Source: Duncaniella sp.
Lineage (GTDB): Bacteria; Bacteroidota; Bacteroidia; Bacteroidales; Muribaculaceae
Assembly: GCA_023664955.1 (NCBI GenBank)
Contig: JAMPEV010000001.1
Coordinates: 195,799 to 259,798, forward strand
DNA length: 64,000 nucleotides
Reading direction: 5' to 3'
The position numbers and the translations under genes are program-made. The notes under the pieces were generated by a model. It worked only from the letters and a program-made list of their open reading frames with translations, did not search any database and had not been told where the DNA came from. Position 1 is the first letter of the stretch, and each line of letters opens with the position of its first letter. Shown here piece after piece: positions 8,503 through 17,825 of the stretch.

Positions 8503-9744
8503 ATGAAAATTAAACAGTTATTATATTTGTTTTCTCTCTTTGCTACCTTAGTAGCTGGATGTTCCTCTGATGAGCCGCAAATGGCTGGGAAGGTGGAGAA
8601 ACAAGAGATAAAACTTGATGTAAAGTCGCGTGCCGTATGTGATAAATTGTCAGATTTCTATATTCGTTTCACATCTGACGTCCTTAAAATGGAGACTGAG
8701 ACCGGGAATGTTTCTAATATAATTGTTTCTCCCTTATCAGCGTCCATGGCTCTTGGTATGTTAGCAAACGGTGTAGAGGATTCAGCTGTACAACAAATAT
8801 ACACGTATCTCGGTACAGATGATATTAACAGTCTTAATAATCTATCGTTGTCATTAACTCGTGAGCTTCCAGTCGCAGATCAGAAATCCACATTAGCAAT
8901 GGCAAATTCAGTGTGGTATAATAAAACATTTTCGTTGTGTGATAGATTTAAAACCGTGATGCGAGATTATTATGCTCCTGAGATTCAACCTATATCCTTC
9001 TACGATGGAGACAAGGCTAAAATCGCAATTAATAATTGGATAGAACGAAAAACCAGCGGCCTTATTAACAAATTCAACGATTGGATTAGCCCTGATACTG
9101 AAGTGATGTTGTTAAATACATTGTATTTCAAAAGTATCTGGGAGGAGGAATTTTTCAAGGAAGTTAATACAAGTAACAGAGTGTTCCATGGTGCAAATGG
9201 GGATTCCAATGTGGAATTTATGGGATCCTATAAAACAAACTTCATGGTGTCGATTAGTGAGTATTTCAAAGCTGTAAAGCTCCCCTTTGGCAACGGAGCA
9301 TTTACTCTTACCATAATAGTCCCAAAGGAATACACAGCGATTAATGACATTGAGGAGAATCTCAACTCTAACCAAATAAAAGAATTAAATGAAAATTATT
9401 TCAAAAAGGACGTGATAATTAATTTACCCAAATTTAAAATTTCGACAACAACCGATTTAACTAAGCTTTTAAATCTTGACTGCTTAAGCAGCTTAAAGTG
9501 TGCAGAATATACCATTTTTAACGAGACACTTCCAAAACTCATAACTACATTTAAACAAGGGTGTTCTTTCCAAATAGACGAAAAAGGTGTTGAGAGCGCA
9601 GCCGTATCTCAAATTGGGTCTTGGACTTCAGCAAATTTAGGCTCATTACCCGAAAATTGGGTGATCGATCGTCCTTTTTATTTCTTAATCAATGAATATA
9701 GTACCGGCGCATGCCTGCTCTCTGGTAGAATCTCCGACCTTTAG
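8503..9744 (+). CDS. Serpin-family protease inhibitor lipoprotein
   Basis: A 413-residue serpin. The N-terminus is a lipoprotein signal (ATLVAGCSSDE, Cys about 20). Core motifs: NIIVSPLSASMALGMLANG, a VWYN segment, LLNTLYFKSIWEE, LPFGNGAFTLTIIVP, and the end VIDRPFYFLINE. The reactive-loop hinge reads EKGVESAAVS with small residues, as needed for loop insertion in an inhibitory serpin; counting from the hinge places P1-P1' near the SWTSANLG stretch. A Bacteroidota precedent is miropin of Tannerella forsythia, a serpin lipoprotein that inhibits both serine and cysteine proteases. Here it is cotranscribed with a cysteine protease, suggesting protection of the producer; that pairing is inference. 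Confidence 0.93.
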   Translation: MKIKQLLYLFSLFATLVAGCSSDEPQMAGKVEKQEIKLDVKSRAVCDKLSDFYIRFTSDVLKMETETGNVSNIIVSPLSASMALGMLANGVEDSAVQQIYTYLGTDDINSLNNLSLSLTRELPVADQKSTLAMANSVWYNKTFSLCDRFKTVMRDYYAPEIQPISFYDGDKAKIAINNWIERKTSGLINKFNDWISPDTEVMLLNTLYFKSIWEEEFFKEVNTSNRVFHGANGDSNVEFMGSYKTNFMVSISEYFKAVKLPFGNGAFTLTIIVPKEYTAINDIEENLNSNQIKELNENYFKKDVIINLPKFKISTTTDLTKLLNLDCLSSLKCAEYTIFNETLPKLITTFKQGCSFQIDEKGVESAAVSQIGSWTSANLGSLPENWVIDRPFYFLINEYSTGACLLSGRISDL

Positions 9745-9777
9745 AGTGTATCTGAAGATAAATTCTTGATATTTAAG

Positions 9778-9815
9778 CTCCCTCAGTTTTTCAATAAGTT
9801 GAGGGAGAACTTTTT
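9778..9815 (+). terminator. Rho-independent terminator after the serpin gene
   Basis: Perfect 8-bp stem CTCCCTCA / TGAGGGAG with a 14-nt loop, followed by AAC and TTTTT. It closes the protease-serpin transcript 34 bases after the stop. Confidence 0.85.
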
Positions 9816-9956
9816 ATATAAAGTAAGATTTAGATAATTACATGATTGACTTAGAAATGCTATTTTAGGACCCTTGTCATATTTTGATGTGCGGATTGAT
9901 TCAATTAATATTTTTTTATTAATTTTGTAGTATAATCATTAATTGATGACAGGTTG

Positions 9957-10122
9957 AGTAATCGTAAAAAATAAGTCGATAAGAATTTTATGAAAGATTT
10001 TTGAGGGATTTTTATTTTTAACTTGATGGCCCATAGCGAGCTATGCAACTGAAAGTAAAAGTAAAAATAAAAAGAACCAAAAGGATGAATAAAATTTACC
10101 AAGTTATTTTTTGAAGATTACT
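9957..10122. repeat. A+T-rich segment bounded by inverted AGTAATC repeats
   Basis: The left end AGTAATCGTAAAAAATAA (9957-9974) is the second copy of the direct repeat at 6915. The right end, read on the minus strand from 10122, is AGTAATCTTCAAAAAATAA. The two form imperfect ~20-bp inverted ends around about 165 bp with no convincing gene. It could be a small non-autonomous element or a pair of facing regulatory motifs. The rest of 9816-10279 holds nothing I can name. Confidence 0.5.
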
Positions 10123-10279
10123 AAAAATATGAAAATAGCTTTATCGCTGTCAAATCACAATGTGAGGTCGCACAAAGAAGGGATAAGAAATGTTATATAT
10201 TTCATACAATCCCAATTGGTGACATCGGTAATACCCTATTATTTAGATTCACCCATAACTCTAAAACTTACTGCTTCTT

Positions 10280-11161
10280 ATGAAAACTCTATCACTATTT
10301 ATTACGACATTATCCGTCACGGCACTTTTGTCCGGCTGCAATATTCTCAGCAAACACGGCACAACCGTCAATTCAGGCGGTTCCGTGGTGAAAACCACTA
10401 TTGTTACGGATAATCCTGAAATTCCATCAGTCCCGGTTACCGATGAATTCATAGGACAATGGTCAGTGGTGGAAATTTTAGGCGAGAAGGTAACCGTAAA
10501 CGGTGAAAATCACCCCAAGATCACATTCCAACGTTTAGAAGATATGCCCGATGCCCTGATGGTAATCGGATTCAATGGCTGCAATTACCTAAACGGCACA
10601 TGGAAAGTCACTACATCAGGAATCGCACCACAAGGAGAGCTAATTTCCACAATGCGCTCATGTCCCGACGCACCTTACGAATTCACTATGAATAAAGCTC
10701 TAAATGAATCCACAACATACTCATTCGGAGCCGATTCTTCACTTGAGCTAAAGAACAGCAATGATGTCACAGTCATGAAATTGCGCAAGCGACAATTGTC
10801 ATTCCTCAACGGCGCATGGCAGGTAGATGCCATCAAGGGTGTGAAAGTCCCATCATCGGCCAATGTAAAAATAGTTATCGATGTGGATGACTGTAAAGTG
10901 CATGGCAATGCCGGATGCAATCTTCTAAACGGCGAAATTACCGTGAACCTCGATAAGAGCGACGGTTTAGAGTTTAAGAATCTCGCAACCACACGCATGG
11001 CTTGTCCCGATATGGCGACCGAACAGCAATTCCTGCTCGCCCTAGAGATGGTGGACACAGCCACTATGGGGGGGGATGAAAACGAAGCTGTAATGAAGGA
11101 TGCACAAGGAACCGTAGTTCTTAGCATGCATCGTATATCAGCCGATGAACTAAAGGATTAA
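10280..11161 (+). CDS. Tandem META-domain lipoprotein
   Basis: A 293-residue exported lipoprotein (signal ending TALLSGC, Cys about 20) with two META (HslJ-like) domains. The first spans about residues 58-150 and contains GFNGCNYLNGTW and STMRSCPD; the second spans about 175-285 with NAGCNLLNGEI and TTRMACPD. Each repeat keeps a conserved Cys pair. META-domain proteins are envelope proteins linked to stress or antibiotic tolerance in E. coli, without a defined reaction. It stands 26 bp before the M24 peptidase gene but an operon link is only spatial. Confidence 0.88.
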   Translation: MKTLSLFITTLSVTALLSGCNILSKHGTTVNSGGSVVKTTIVTDNPEIPSVPVTDEFIGQWSVVEILGEKVTVNGENHPKITFQRLEDMPDALMVIGFNGCNYLNGTWKVTTSGIAPQGELISTMRSCPDAPYEFTMNKALNESTTYSFGADSSLELKNSNDVTVMKLRKRQLSFLNGAWQVDAIKGVKVPSSANVKIVIDVDDCKVHGNAGCNLLNGEITVNLDKSDGLEFKNLATTRMACPDMATEQQFLLALEMVDTATMGGDENEAVMKDAQGTVVLSMHRISADELKD

Positions 11162-11186
11162 TCCATCATCTTAAGCATTAGAAATC

Positions 11187-12380
11187 ATGATAGAACCTAT
11201 CGATATAAAAAACATTCCACTCCTACCCCGCGACGAATTTCTGCGGCGAGTGGAGAAGGTACGCGCCCAAATGGCTAAGGATGGCACTAAGGCCGTGCTT
11301 ATCAGCGACAATGCCAATGTTTATTATCTCACAGGTCGAGTGTATACAGGTTATGTCTACATTCCGATTCGCGGCGAGGTGATATTCTTCGTTAAACGCC
11401 CCGTGAAACTCGTCGGAGATGGGATCGTGTATATCCGTAAACCTGAAGAGATTGCCGAGACCATCGGCCTGAATGTGCCTGAGAATATCGGCATAGAGCT
11501 TGATGTGACATCCTACACCGCGGCTGAAAGATTACGCAAAATCTTCCCGCAGAGCGAGCTTCGCAACGCTTCAACCGTCATGCGAAATGCCCGCGCAGAG
11601 AAAACCGCTTTTGAAATCGAAATGATTCGCAAATCAGGCGTGAAACACGTCCACGTCTACAGCCGAATCCCCCACCTCTTCACCGAAGGGATGACCGATA
11701 TGGAGCTGCAGGTTGAAATAGAACGCACAAGTCGCCTTGAAGGGTGTCTTGGGCAGTTCCGCATAAGCGGCGACTCCATGGAACTTTACATGGGCAATGT
11801 GCTTGTGGGTGAAAACGCCGACACCCCCTCACCCTACGACTTCGCAATGGGCGGTGAGGGACTCGACCCGTCACTCCCGGTGGGAGCCAACGACACTGAA
11901 ATAAAACCGGGCAATACAGTGATGGTGGACATGAATGGCAATTTCGATGGTTACATGACCGACATGACTCGTGTGTTTGCCCTCGGAGATATTCCACAAC
12001 TTGCACTCATAGCTCATCAATGTTCCATCAATATCCATCGTACCCTCGTGGAAATGATGAAGCCCGGGGCTGAAGCAAAAGACCTGTACCACACCGCTGA
12101 AGAGATGGTAAAGGCTGAAGGCCTTACGGAATATTATATGGGGCACACCCAACATGCCGGATTCATAGGCCACGGCGTGGGAATAGAAATAAACGAGCTG
12201 CCGGTGATAGCACCCAGAAGCCGCGACTTCATCAAGGAGGGGAACGTGATAGCCCTCGAGCCGAAATTTGTAATACCCCATGTGGGAGCAGTGGGAATCG
12301 AGAACACCTATGCAGTTTATACTGACCACGTTGAGTGCTTGACGCCCGCCCCGGAAGAGATAATCTACTTCATGGTTTAA
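11187..12380 (+). CDS. M24 family metallopeptidase (Xaa-Pro peptidase-like)
   Basis: A 397-residue protein with a creatinase/prolidase N-terminal domain (about 1-140) and a pita-bread M24 domain. Metal-ligand motifs are intact: the two Asp in MVDMNGNFDGYMTDMTRVF, His in GFIGHGVG, Glu in EINELP and Glu in VIALEPKF. It has no signal peptide, so it is cytoplasmic and likely removes N-terminal residues from Xaa-Pro peptides. Its N-terminal domain is shorter than in classical prolidases. It ends 11 bp before cca. Confidence 0.9.
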   Translation: MIEPIDIKNIPLLPRDEFLRRVEKVRAQMAKDGTKAVLISDNANVYYLTGRVYTGYVYIPIRGEVIFFVKRPVKLVGDGIVYIRKPEEIAETIGLNVPENIGIELDVTSYTAAERLRKIFPQSELRNASTVMRNARAEKTAFEIEMIRKSGVKHVHVYSRIPHLFTEGMTDMELQVEIERTSRLEGCLGQFRISGDSMELYMGNVLVGENADTPSPYDFAMGGEGLDPSLPVGANDTEIKPGNTVMVDMNGNFDGYMTDMTRVFALGDIPQLALIAHQCSINIHRTLVEMMKPGAEAKDLYHTAEEMVKAEGLTEYYMGHTQHAGFIGHGVGIEINELPVIAPRSRDFIKEGNVIALEPKFVIPHVGAVGIENTYAVYTDHVECLTPAPEEIIYFMV

Positions 12381-12391
12381 CCCTGACATAA

Positions 12392-13825
12392 TTGATGCAA
12401 TCATTTGAAACAGTACTAAAGAAGCTTGACAACAAGCTATTTCATGCCATAGGTGAGGCGGCGGATTCAATCTGTCGCCCCTGCTATGCTGTGGGCGGAT
12501 GTGTCCGTGACATGTTCTTGGATCGTCCGTCAAAAGATATTGACTTTGTGACCGTGGGAAGCGGCATTGAGCTTGCACAGATAGTGACCGAGCGACTTGG
12601 TCACGGCACTCATCTTAGCGTGTTCCGAAACTTCGGAACTGCCCAAGTGAAAAAACGCGACATCGAGCTGGAATTCGTGGGAGCACGAAAAGAATCCTAT
12701 AAGCGCAACTCCCGTAATCCGATAGTGGAGGATGGAACCCTCGAGGAGGATCTGTCACGTCGCGATTTCACCATTAACGCCCTTGCAATCCAGGTAAATA
12801 CCAAGGGATTCGGAACATTAGTGGATATGTTTGACGGACAAGGAGACATGGAACGACGGATTCTCCGTACTCCTCTTGACCCCGATATAACGTTCAGCGA
12901 TGATCCTCTGAGAATGATGAGGGCCATCAGATTTGCCACACAGCTCCAATTTGAAATATATCCTGAAACATTCGAGGCAATACGCCGGAACGCCCAGCGT
13001 ATCAAGATTATATCCAAAGAGCGAGTGGTAGATGAGCTAATGAAGATAATGGCTTCGCCCAAGCCCTCGATAGGCTGGGATTTACTGCTTAAATCAGGGC
13101 TTTTGACCTTAATATTCCCTGAATTGGCAGCAATGCGTGGTGTAGAAGTTGTGAACGGGCGAGGACATAAGGATAATTTCTACCACACACTTGCGGTGCT
13201 TGACAATGTAGCAGCAAAAAGTAACAACGAGTGGTTGCGATGGGCAGCCCTAATGCACGATATCGCCAAACCTGTTACCAAGCGATGGGATGATAAAATC
13301 GGATGGACTTTCCATAATCATAATTTCATCGGTTCAAAGATGGTGCCGAAGATTTTCCGCAATATGCGATTGCCACAGGATACAAAAATGAAATATGTGG
13401 CAAAACTTGTGGAACTGCACATGCGCCCGATAGCTCTCGTGGAGGACGAAGTGACTGACTCGGCCGTGCGTCGCCTCATTAATGATGCCGGTGATGACCT
13501 GGAGGACCTGATGATGCTTTGCGAGGCCGACATAACGTCGAAGAACCAGGAGAAAGTGCGCAAGATTCTTGACAATTTCACGCTGGTTCGTCACAAGATT
13601 GTTGATCTCAACGAGCGTGACCATATCAGGAATTTCAGTCCACCTATTGATGGGAATGAGATAATGGAAACGTTCGGAATCACAGGCGGACCGATAGTAG
13701 GTCGTATTAAAAGCGCAATTAAAAACGCCATACTTGACGGCGTTATCCACAATGATTACGAAGAAGCGCACCAGTTGATGCTTAATCTCGCAAAGGAGGA
13801 AGGATTGACCCCCATCAATCAATAG
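12392..13825 (+). CDS. cca: CCA tRNA nucleotidyltransferase with HD domain
   Basis: A 477-residue class II nucleotidyltransferase. The active-site region reads CYAVGGCVRDMFLDR then KDIDFV, giving the GG and the Asp-x-Asp metal site; the RRDFTINALA motif and DPLRMMRAIRFA follow. A C-terminal HD domain is visible from about residue 240 (LRWAALMHDIAKP). It adds or repairs the 3' CCA of tRNAs. That enzyme is needed here because the tRNA-Pro at 58882 does not encode CCA. Spaced 11 bp behind the M24 gene. Confidence 0.93.
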   Translation: MMQSFETVLKKLDNKLFHAIGEAADSICRPCYAVGGCVRDMFLDRPSKDIDFVTVGSGIELAQIVTERLGHGTHLSVFRNFGTAQVKKRDIELEFVGARKESYKRNSRNPIVEDGTLEEDLSRRDFTINALAIQVNTKGFGTLVDMFDGQGDMERRILRTPLDPDITFSDDPLRMMRAIRFATQLQFEIYPETFEAIRRNAQRIKIISKERVVDELMKIMASPKPSIGWDLLLKSGLLTLIFPELAAMRGVEVVNGRGHKDNFYHTLAVLDNVAAKSNNEWLRWAALMHDIAKPVTKRWDDKIGWTFHNHNFIGSKMVPKIFRNMRLPQDTKMKYVAKLVELHMRPIALVEDEVTDSAVRRLINDAGDDLEDLMMLCEADITSKNQEKVRKILDNFTLVRHKIVDLNERDHIRNFSPPIDGNEIMETFGITGGPIVGRIKSAIKNAILDGVIHNDYEEAHQLMLNLAKEEGLTPINQ

Positions 13826-13884
13826 CAAAGGCTAAGAGTGTGTCTAATACTAAATAATGTATTCCACAAGATTGACTACTTTAT

Positions 13885-14217
13885 ATGTACTATATAACAA
13901 AACGATTTGAGCTGGCCGGATGCCACAGTCTGAAACTGTCGTACGAAAGCAAATGCAGTCGCCTTCATGGCCATAACTGGATTGTCACTGTTCATTGCCG
14001 CTCTAAAGAGTTGAACTGCGACGGCATGGTGGTGGATTTCTCACACATCAAAGAGCGTATCACCACATATCTTGACCACGGTAATCTCAATGAGCTCCTG
14101 CCATTCAATCCCACGGCTGAAAATATAGCCCGCTGGATTTGTGAACAGATTCCCCACTGCTATCGTGTGGATGTACAAGAAAGTGAGGGTAACACAGCAA
14201 GTTATGTATCTGATTAA
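13885..14217 (+). CDS. queD: 6-carboxytetrahydropterin synthase QueD
   Basis: A 110-residue QueD/PTPS-I protein. Zinc ligands are His in AGCHSL and the two His of RLHGHNW; catalytic Cys24 precedes them, and MVVDFSHIK, LDHGNLNEL and QESEGNTASY complete the signature. It makes 6-carboxy-tetrahydropterin from dihydroneopterin triphosphate in queuosine synthesis. Its last 14 bases overlap the start of queE in another frame, a tight coupling of consecutive pathway steps. Confidence 0.93.
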   Translation: MYYITKRFELAGCHSLKLSYESKCSRLHGHNWIVTVHCRSKELNCDGMVVDFSHIKERITTYLDHGNLNELLPFNPTAENIARWICEQIPHCYRVDVQESEGNTASYVSD

Positions 14218-14770
14218 CGAGATTTTCTATTCCCTGCAGGGTGAAGGGTTCTTTACAGGGACAGCCGCTGTGTTTCTGCGTTTTAGCGGTTGTAATCTGA
14301 AATGTGAATTTTGTGACACAAATCACACTGGTTACACCGAAATGAACGCATCTCAACTACTCGAAGCAGTGTCGGCTCACCCCTCACGCCACCTCGTTAT
14401 CACCGGCGGTGAGCCATCGTTACAGCTTGACAATAACCTTGTGGACATGCTTCACGATGCCGGATTTTTCATCCAGGTGGAAACAAACGGCACACATGAA
14501 CTGCCTGAGACGGTCGACTGGGTGACATGCTCACCGAAAGGTCACCATGAAGTCAAATTGAAACATGTGGATGAACTAAAGGTGGTATACTTAGGACAGG
14601 ATGTTGAAAGTATAGCTGACAGTGTCAATGCGTTTCATTATTTTCTCCAACCCTGTTCTTCATCAAACTACCCCAAAGGCTCCAATCTTGATGATACTAT
14701 TAACTATATCCTAGACCATCCCCACTGGAGACTATCGTTGCAGACACATAAGATGATTAACATACAGTAA
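14204..14770 (+). CDS. queE: 7-carboxy-7-deazaguanine synthase QueE (radical SAM)
   Basis: About 188 residues from the ATG at 14204, which begins MYLINEIFYSLQGEG, the classic QueE start; longer upstream reading would lie inside queD. The radical SAM cluster motif is CNLKCEFC (C-x3-C-x2-C), followed by ITGGEPSLQ and a CSPKG motif. It converts the QueD product to 7-carboxy-7-deazaguanine. Queuosine genes C and F are not in the window. Confidence 0.94.
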   Translation: MYLINEIFYSLQGEGFFTGTAAVFLRFSGCNLKCEFCDTNHTGYTEMNASQLLEAVSAHPSRHLVITGGEPSLQLDNNLVDMLHDAGFFIQVETNGTHELPETVDWVTCSPKGHHEVKLKHVDELKVVYLGQDVESIADSVNAFHYFLQPCSSSNYPKGSNLDDTINYILDHPHWRLSLQTHKMINIQ

Positions 14771-14832
14771 CCGACTCAACCTTAACAAGCTTCCGATTGT
14801 TGTAAAAGTAACGTTTCAAATGATAACTTACT

Positions 14833-15921
14833 ATGGCAACAATCGGGAATACACACAGCAATCACTCAGCCAAGTTTGGACAGATAATAAAAATAGTTCT
14901 CTCAATAAGTATCTCTGCGGGATTGATACTGTGGTTATTTCACAAAGTCAATATCCACCAAATTGAATCAATTATCAAGCAGGGTGTTGACTATAGATAC
15001 ATACTTTTGATGATGGCGATAACGGTGCTATCACATGTGATACGAGGTGTGAGGTGGGGCATTCAACTTCGCGCCGCCGGAATCCCCAGAATACCGGTAA
15101 TGGCCGAAAGCGTGTCAATCTTCGGTGCTTATGCATTGAATCTTGTTTTTCCATTCCTTGGCGAAGCGTGGCGATGCGTATATATCACAAAGAGAGAGGA
15201 CGCAAAACTATCGACGATTGTGGGGACAGACTTAGGCGACCGTGCCTCGGACGGTATAATGATTCTTCTACTACTTATCGTGACCATGATAGTGGCACGC
15301 CCGGAAATGGACAAATTCCTCGATAAGTATCCGTTGGGCGAGAATATCGACCGGATAGCCACCGACGGAGTGCTATGGGCATGGATTGCCGGGGTTATTG
15401 TGTTGTCCGCCTTAGGGTGCTATCTGTTCCGGCGCACGAGCTTTGTGCAAGGGATGAAATTGAGCGCACTGAGAATGTGGAATGGTTTCAAAGTGTTGTT
15501 TCACATGAAAGGGACTGGTCTATACATTGTGCTGACGTTCGGAATTTGGATTTGTTACTTCTTCGAGACATACGTCTGCTTCTTCGCCTTCCCCTTCACT
15601 CGCGAGCTAATCACAGGACATGGTTACTGGCTCGGACTGATTCCCGGCCTTGTGGTATTTGTGTTTGGGTCGTGCAGTATGGGAGTGCCCTCCAATGGAG
15701 GGCTCGGTCCTTGGAACATTGCGGTGATGTTTGCCCTTAGTCTTTTTGGTATAAAGGATGCTGACGGTGCGGCCTATTCGATAGTCTGCTGGAGTTTCCA
15801 GTCATTGATACTTGTGATATGCGGAATATATAGCGCATTCTACATCATGAGTTCCAAGAAAAAATCAGCAAAACGTCCGCTGACAAATAACGCAGGTCAA
15901 CCATTTACTCCGCATAAGTGA
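14833..15921 (+). CDS. YbhN/LPG-synthase-type flippase-like membrane protein
   Basis: A 362-residue polytopic protein of the lysylphosphatidylglycerol-synthase transmembrane-region family (formerly UPF0104), with about eight hydrophobic segments. Recognisable pieces are LSHVIRGVRWGIQL, the ALNLVFPFLGEAWR segment, a GTDLGDRASDG loop and VPSNGGLGPWN near residue 285. Members move lipids or lipid-linked precursors across the inner membrane. It has no catalytic aminoacyl-transfer domain. Substrate unknown. Confidence 0.85.
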   Translation: MATIGNTHSNHSAKFGQIIKIVLSISISAGLILWLFHKVNIHQIESIIKQGVDYRYILLMMAITVLSHVIRGVRWGIQLRAAGIPRIPVMAESVSIFGAYALNLVFPFLGEAWRCVYITKREDAKLSTIVGTDLGDRASDGIMILLLLIVTMIVARPEMDKFLDKYPLGENIDRIATDGVLWAWIAGVIVLSALGCYLFRRTSFVQGMKLSALRMWNGFKVLFHMKGTGLYIVLTFGIWICYFFETYVCFFAFPFTRELITGHGYWLGLIPGLVVFVFGSCSMGVPSNGGLGPWNIAVMFALSLFGIKDADGAAYSIVCWSFQSLILVICGIYSAFYIMSSKKKSAKRPLTNNAGQPFTPHK

Positions 15922-15967
15922 ACATGAATATTACAATACTAATTCTTCATATTTGAGGCTTTTTGAT

Positions 15968-15975
15968 TACCTTTG
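15968..15975 (+). promoter_or_regulatory. -7 box (TACCTTTG) before the fucosidase gene
   Basis: TTACCTTTGTGG fits the Bacteroidota TAnnTTTG box and is followed by TG-rich sequence typical of starts. Transcription would begin near 15982, which excludes the in-frame ATG at 15953 as the translation start. Confidence 0.65.
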
Positions 15976-16006
15976 TGGTGATGTTGAATCCAATACAATC
16001 ATTACC

Positions 16007-17812
16007 ATGAATAAGGCTAATCATAGTAAAATCAGCTCTGGTCTCACAATGTCAAATATAATGCGGAGAGTATGGGTGAACTACACTCTGATTACTGCGA
16101 CTTGCTTTGTGTCATTAGCGCAAACTAATATTGCACCATCTCTCCCAGAGTTGCCTCCTTACCCTGAAGTCCATTCCCCGTTACTTGTCGAATCGGTAAA
16201 ACTTGGTGACATTGACAACTTTGAGGAGGTGCAGCTAGGACTGCCAATCACACCCGGTCCATTTGAAGCCACATGGGAATCGATTGAGAAGAATTATCCC
16301 GGCAGCCCCCAATGGCTCAGAGACGCTAAAATAGGTTTTTGGGTGCATTTCGGTCCGCAAGCATCGGGTGAAAGCGGCGACTGGTATGCCCGCAATTTGT
16401 ATAAACCCGGACATATCGCTTACGAGAACCATCTTAAGAATTTCGGACATCCATCGGAAGTGGGATATAAAGAAGTGTTACGTGACTGGAAACCATCGAA
16501 ACTTGACCCTGAAGCATTAGCATCACTGTATAAAAAGGCAGGTGCGAGATTTCTGCTAATCCAGGGTGTGCACCATGACAATTATGACCTATGGGACTCA
16601 CAGTATCAGCCTTGGAATTCTGTTAACATTGGGCCGAAACGTGACATTTTAAAGGAGTGGGTCGAGGCATGCCACAAGAATGAATTACGGTTCGGAGTGA
16701 CATTTCATCACGAATATACTTGGTGGTGGTGGCAAACAGCATTTGCAGCTGACTCCTCAGGAGATAAAGCCGGCATCCCTTACGATGGCACATTGACACT
16801 TGGCGACGGCAAAGATAAATGGTGGGAAGGATATGACCCGCGGTTGCTATATGGAATAGATTTACGTGAATATGAAACCGTCGAGAGCAAGACTCATACA
16901 CCCACAGGCCAGCCAGGGCCGGGAATCTACACCGGGCATCTTGAATATTGTAAATGGTATGCTACTCAGTGGGCTCTTCGTATCATGGACGTAACAGCCA
17001 ACTATAAGCCCGATTTCATTTACACTGATGGCAACACTCAAGGTCCATTTACCGGTCGTAAGACCGGAGTAGGATATAAATGCAATGCCATGCAGACTGT
17101 TATGGCTGACTATTTTAATCGCCAGCTCCGCGACAAAGGGGTAGTGGACGGTTTTGCGATAATCAAATTCCGCAAAGGGACCAACGGGGCAATGAATACC
17201 GCAGAGCACAACTTTCCTGACACCATCAATCGCTCTCAGCCTTGGATTCGCGAAGCTCCTATCGGTGATTGGTTCTACGCTCCGGGGTTTGTCTATGATT
17301 CAGGAACTGTAATCCGATTCATTATCGAAGCGATAGCGCGTGACGGGAACGTTGCACTCAACATCCCTATGCTCCCTGACGGATCCATAGAGGATAAATG
17401 TGTGTCAATGCTTGAGGAAGTGGGCAGATGGCTTGACATAAATGGGGAAGCAATCTACGGAAGCCATGCGTGGCACACATTAGGTGAGGGGGAGATGGTA
17501 AACGGCAAACTGAAAAAGCTACCCGGTGGACGCCTCGGGCAAATTCATGCCGATTTCAAATTTGACTCAACCGATATCAGGTTCTCAGTAGGCAAGGACG
17601 GCTCACTTTATGCTTTTTGCATGAATCTGCCCGAAAAAGGGGAGAAAATAAGAATAAAATCGCTCGCAAAAGGAAATGGACTTGATGTCAAGTCGTTGAA
17701 ACTATTAGGCGTAGATGAAGATCCGGAATGGGAGCAAACCTCCGAATCGCTAACAATCGAGGGACTCACCTCAATTCCATGCCAAACTTCCATTGTATTT
17801 AAAATTAACTAA
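16007..17812 (+). CDS. Alpha-L-fucosidase, GH29
   Basis: GH29 hydrolase of about 600 residues that removes alpha-L-fucose from glycans such as mucin. It is exported: a signal-like segment with RRVWVNYTLITATCFVSLAQ follows the ATG at 16049, so 16049 is the alternative start. The ATG at 15953 is upstream of the -7 box and unlikely. Family motifs: GFWVHFGPQASGE, AGARFLLIQGVHHDN, FGVTFHHEYTWWWW and FIYTDGN, whose Asp is the expected nucleophile. The IAIARDGNVALNIP-like segment (read IEAIARDGNVALN) closes the barrel and a small beta domain follows. It is not part of a SusC/D locus in this window. Confidence 0.92.
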   Translation: MNKANHSKISSGLTMSNIMRRVWVNYTLITATCFVSLAQTNIAPSLPELPPYPEVHSPLLVESVKLGDIDNFEEVQLGLPITPGPFEATWESIEKNYPGSPQWLRDAKIGFWVHFGPQASGESGDWYARNLYKPGHIAYENHLKNFGHPSEVGYKEVLRDWKPSKLDPEALASLYKKAGARFLLIQGVHHDNYDLWDSQYQPWNSVNIGPKRDILKEWVEACHKNELRFGVTFHHEYTWWWWQTAFAADSSGDKAGIPYDGTLTLGDGKDKWWEGYDPRLLYGIDLREYETVESKTHTPTGQPGPGIYTGHLEYCKWYATQWALRIMDVTANYKPDFIYTDGNTQGPFTGRKTGVGYKCNAMQTVMADYFNRQLRDKGVVDGFAIIKFRKGTNGAMNTAEHNFPDTINRSQPWIREAPIGDWFYAPGFVYDSGTVIRFIIEAIARDGNVALNIPMLPDGSIEDKCVSMLEEVGRWLDINGEAIYGSHAWHTLGEGEMVNGKLKKLPGGRLGQIHADFKFDSTDIRFSVGKDGSLYAFCMNLPEKGEKIRIKSLAKGNGLDVKSLKLLGVDEDPEWEQTSESLTIEGLTSIPCQTSIVFKIN

Positions 17813-17825
17813 TAACCTCGAATTA

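Noticed and set aside
9905-10413. Short frames between the serpin and META-domain genes
   Set aside because: A+T-driven, composition of Phe/Lys/Ile runs, no conserved pattern; the 100-codon one runs into the META gene in another frame.
11871-12578. 235-codon antisense frame over the M24 and cca genes
   Set aside because: It crosses two well-supported genes and is rich in His/Cys/Arg as expected for a shadow frame.
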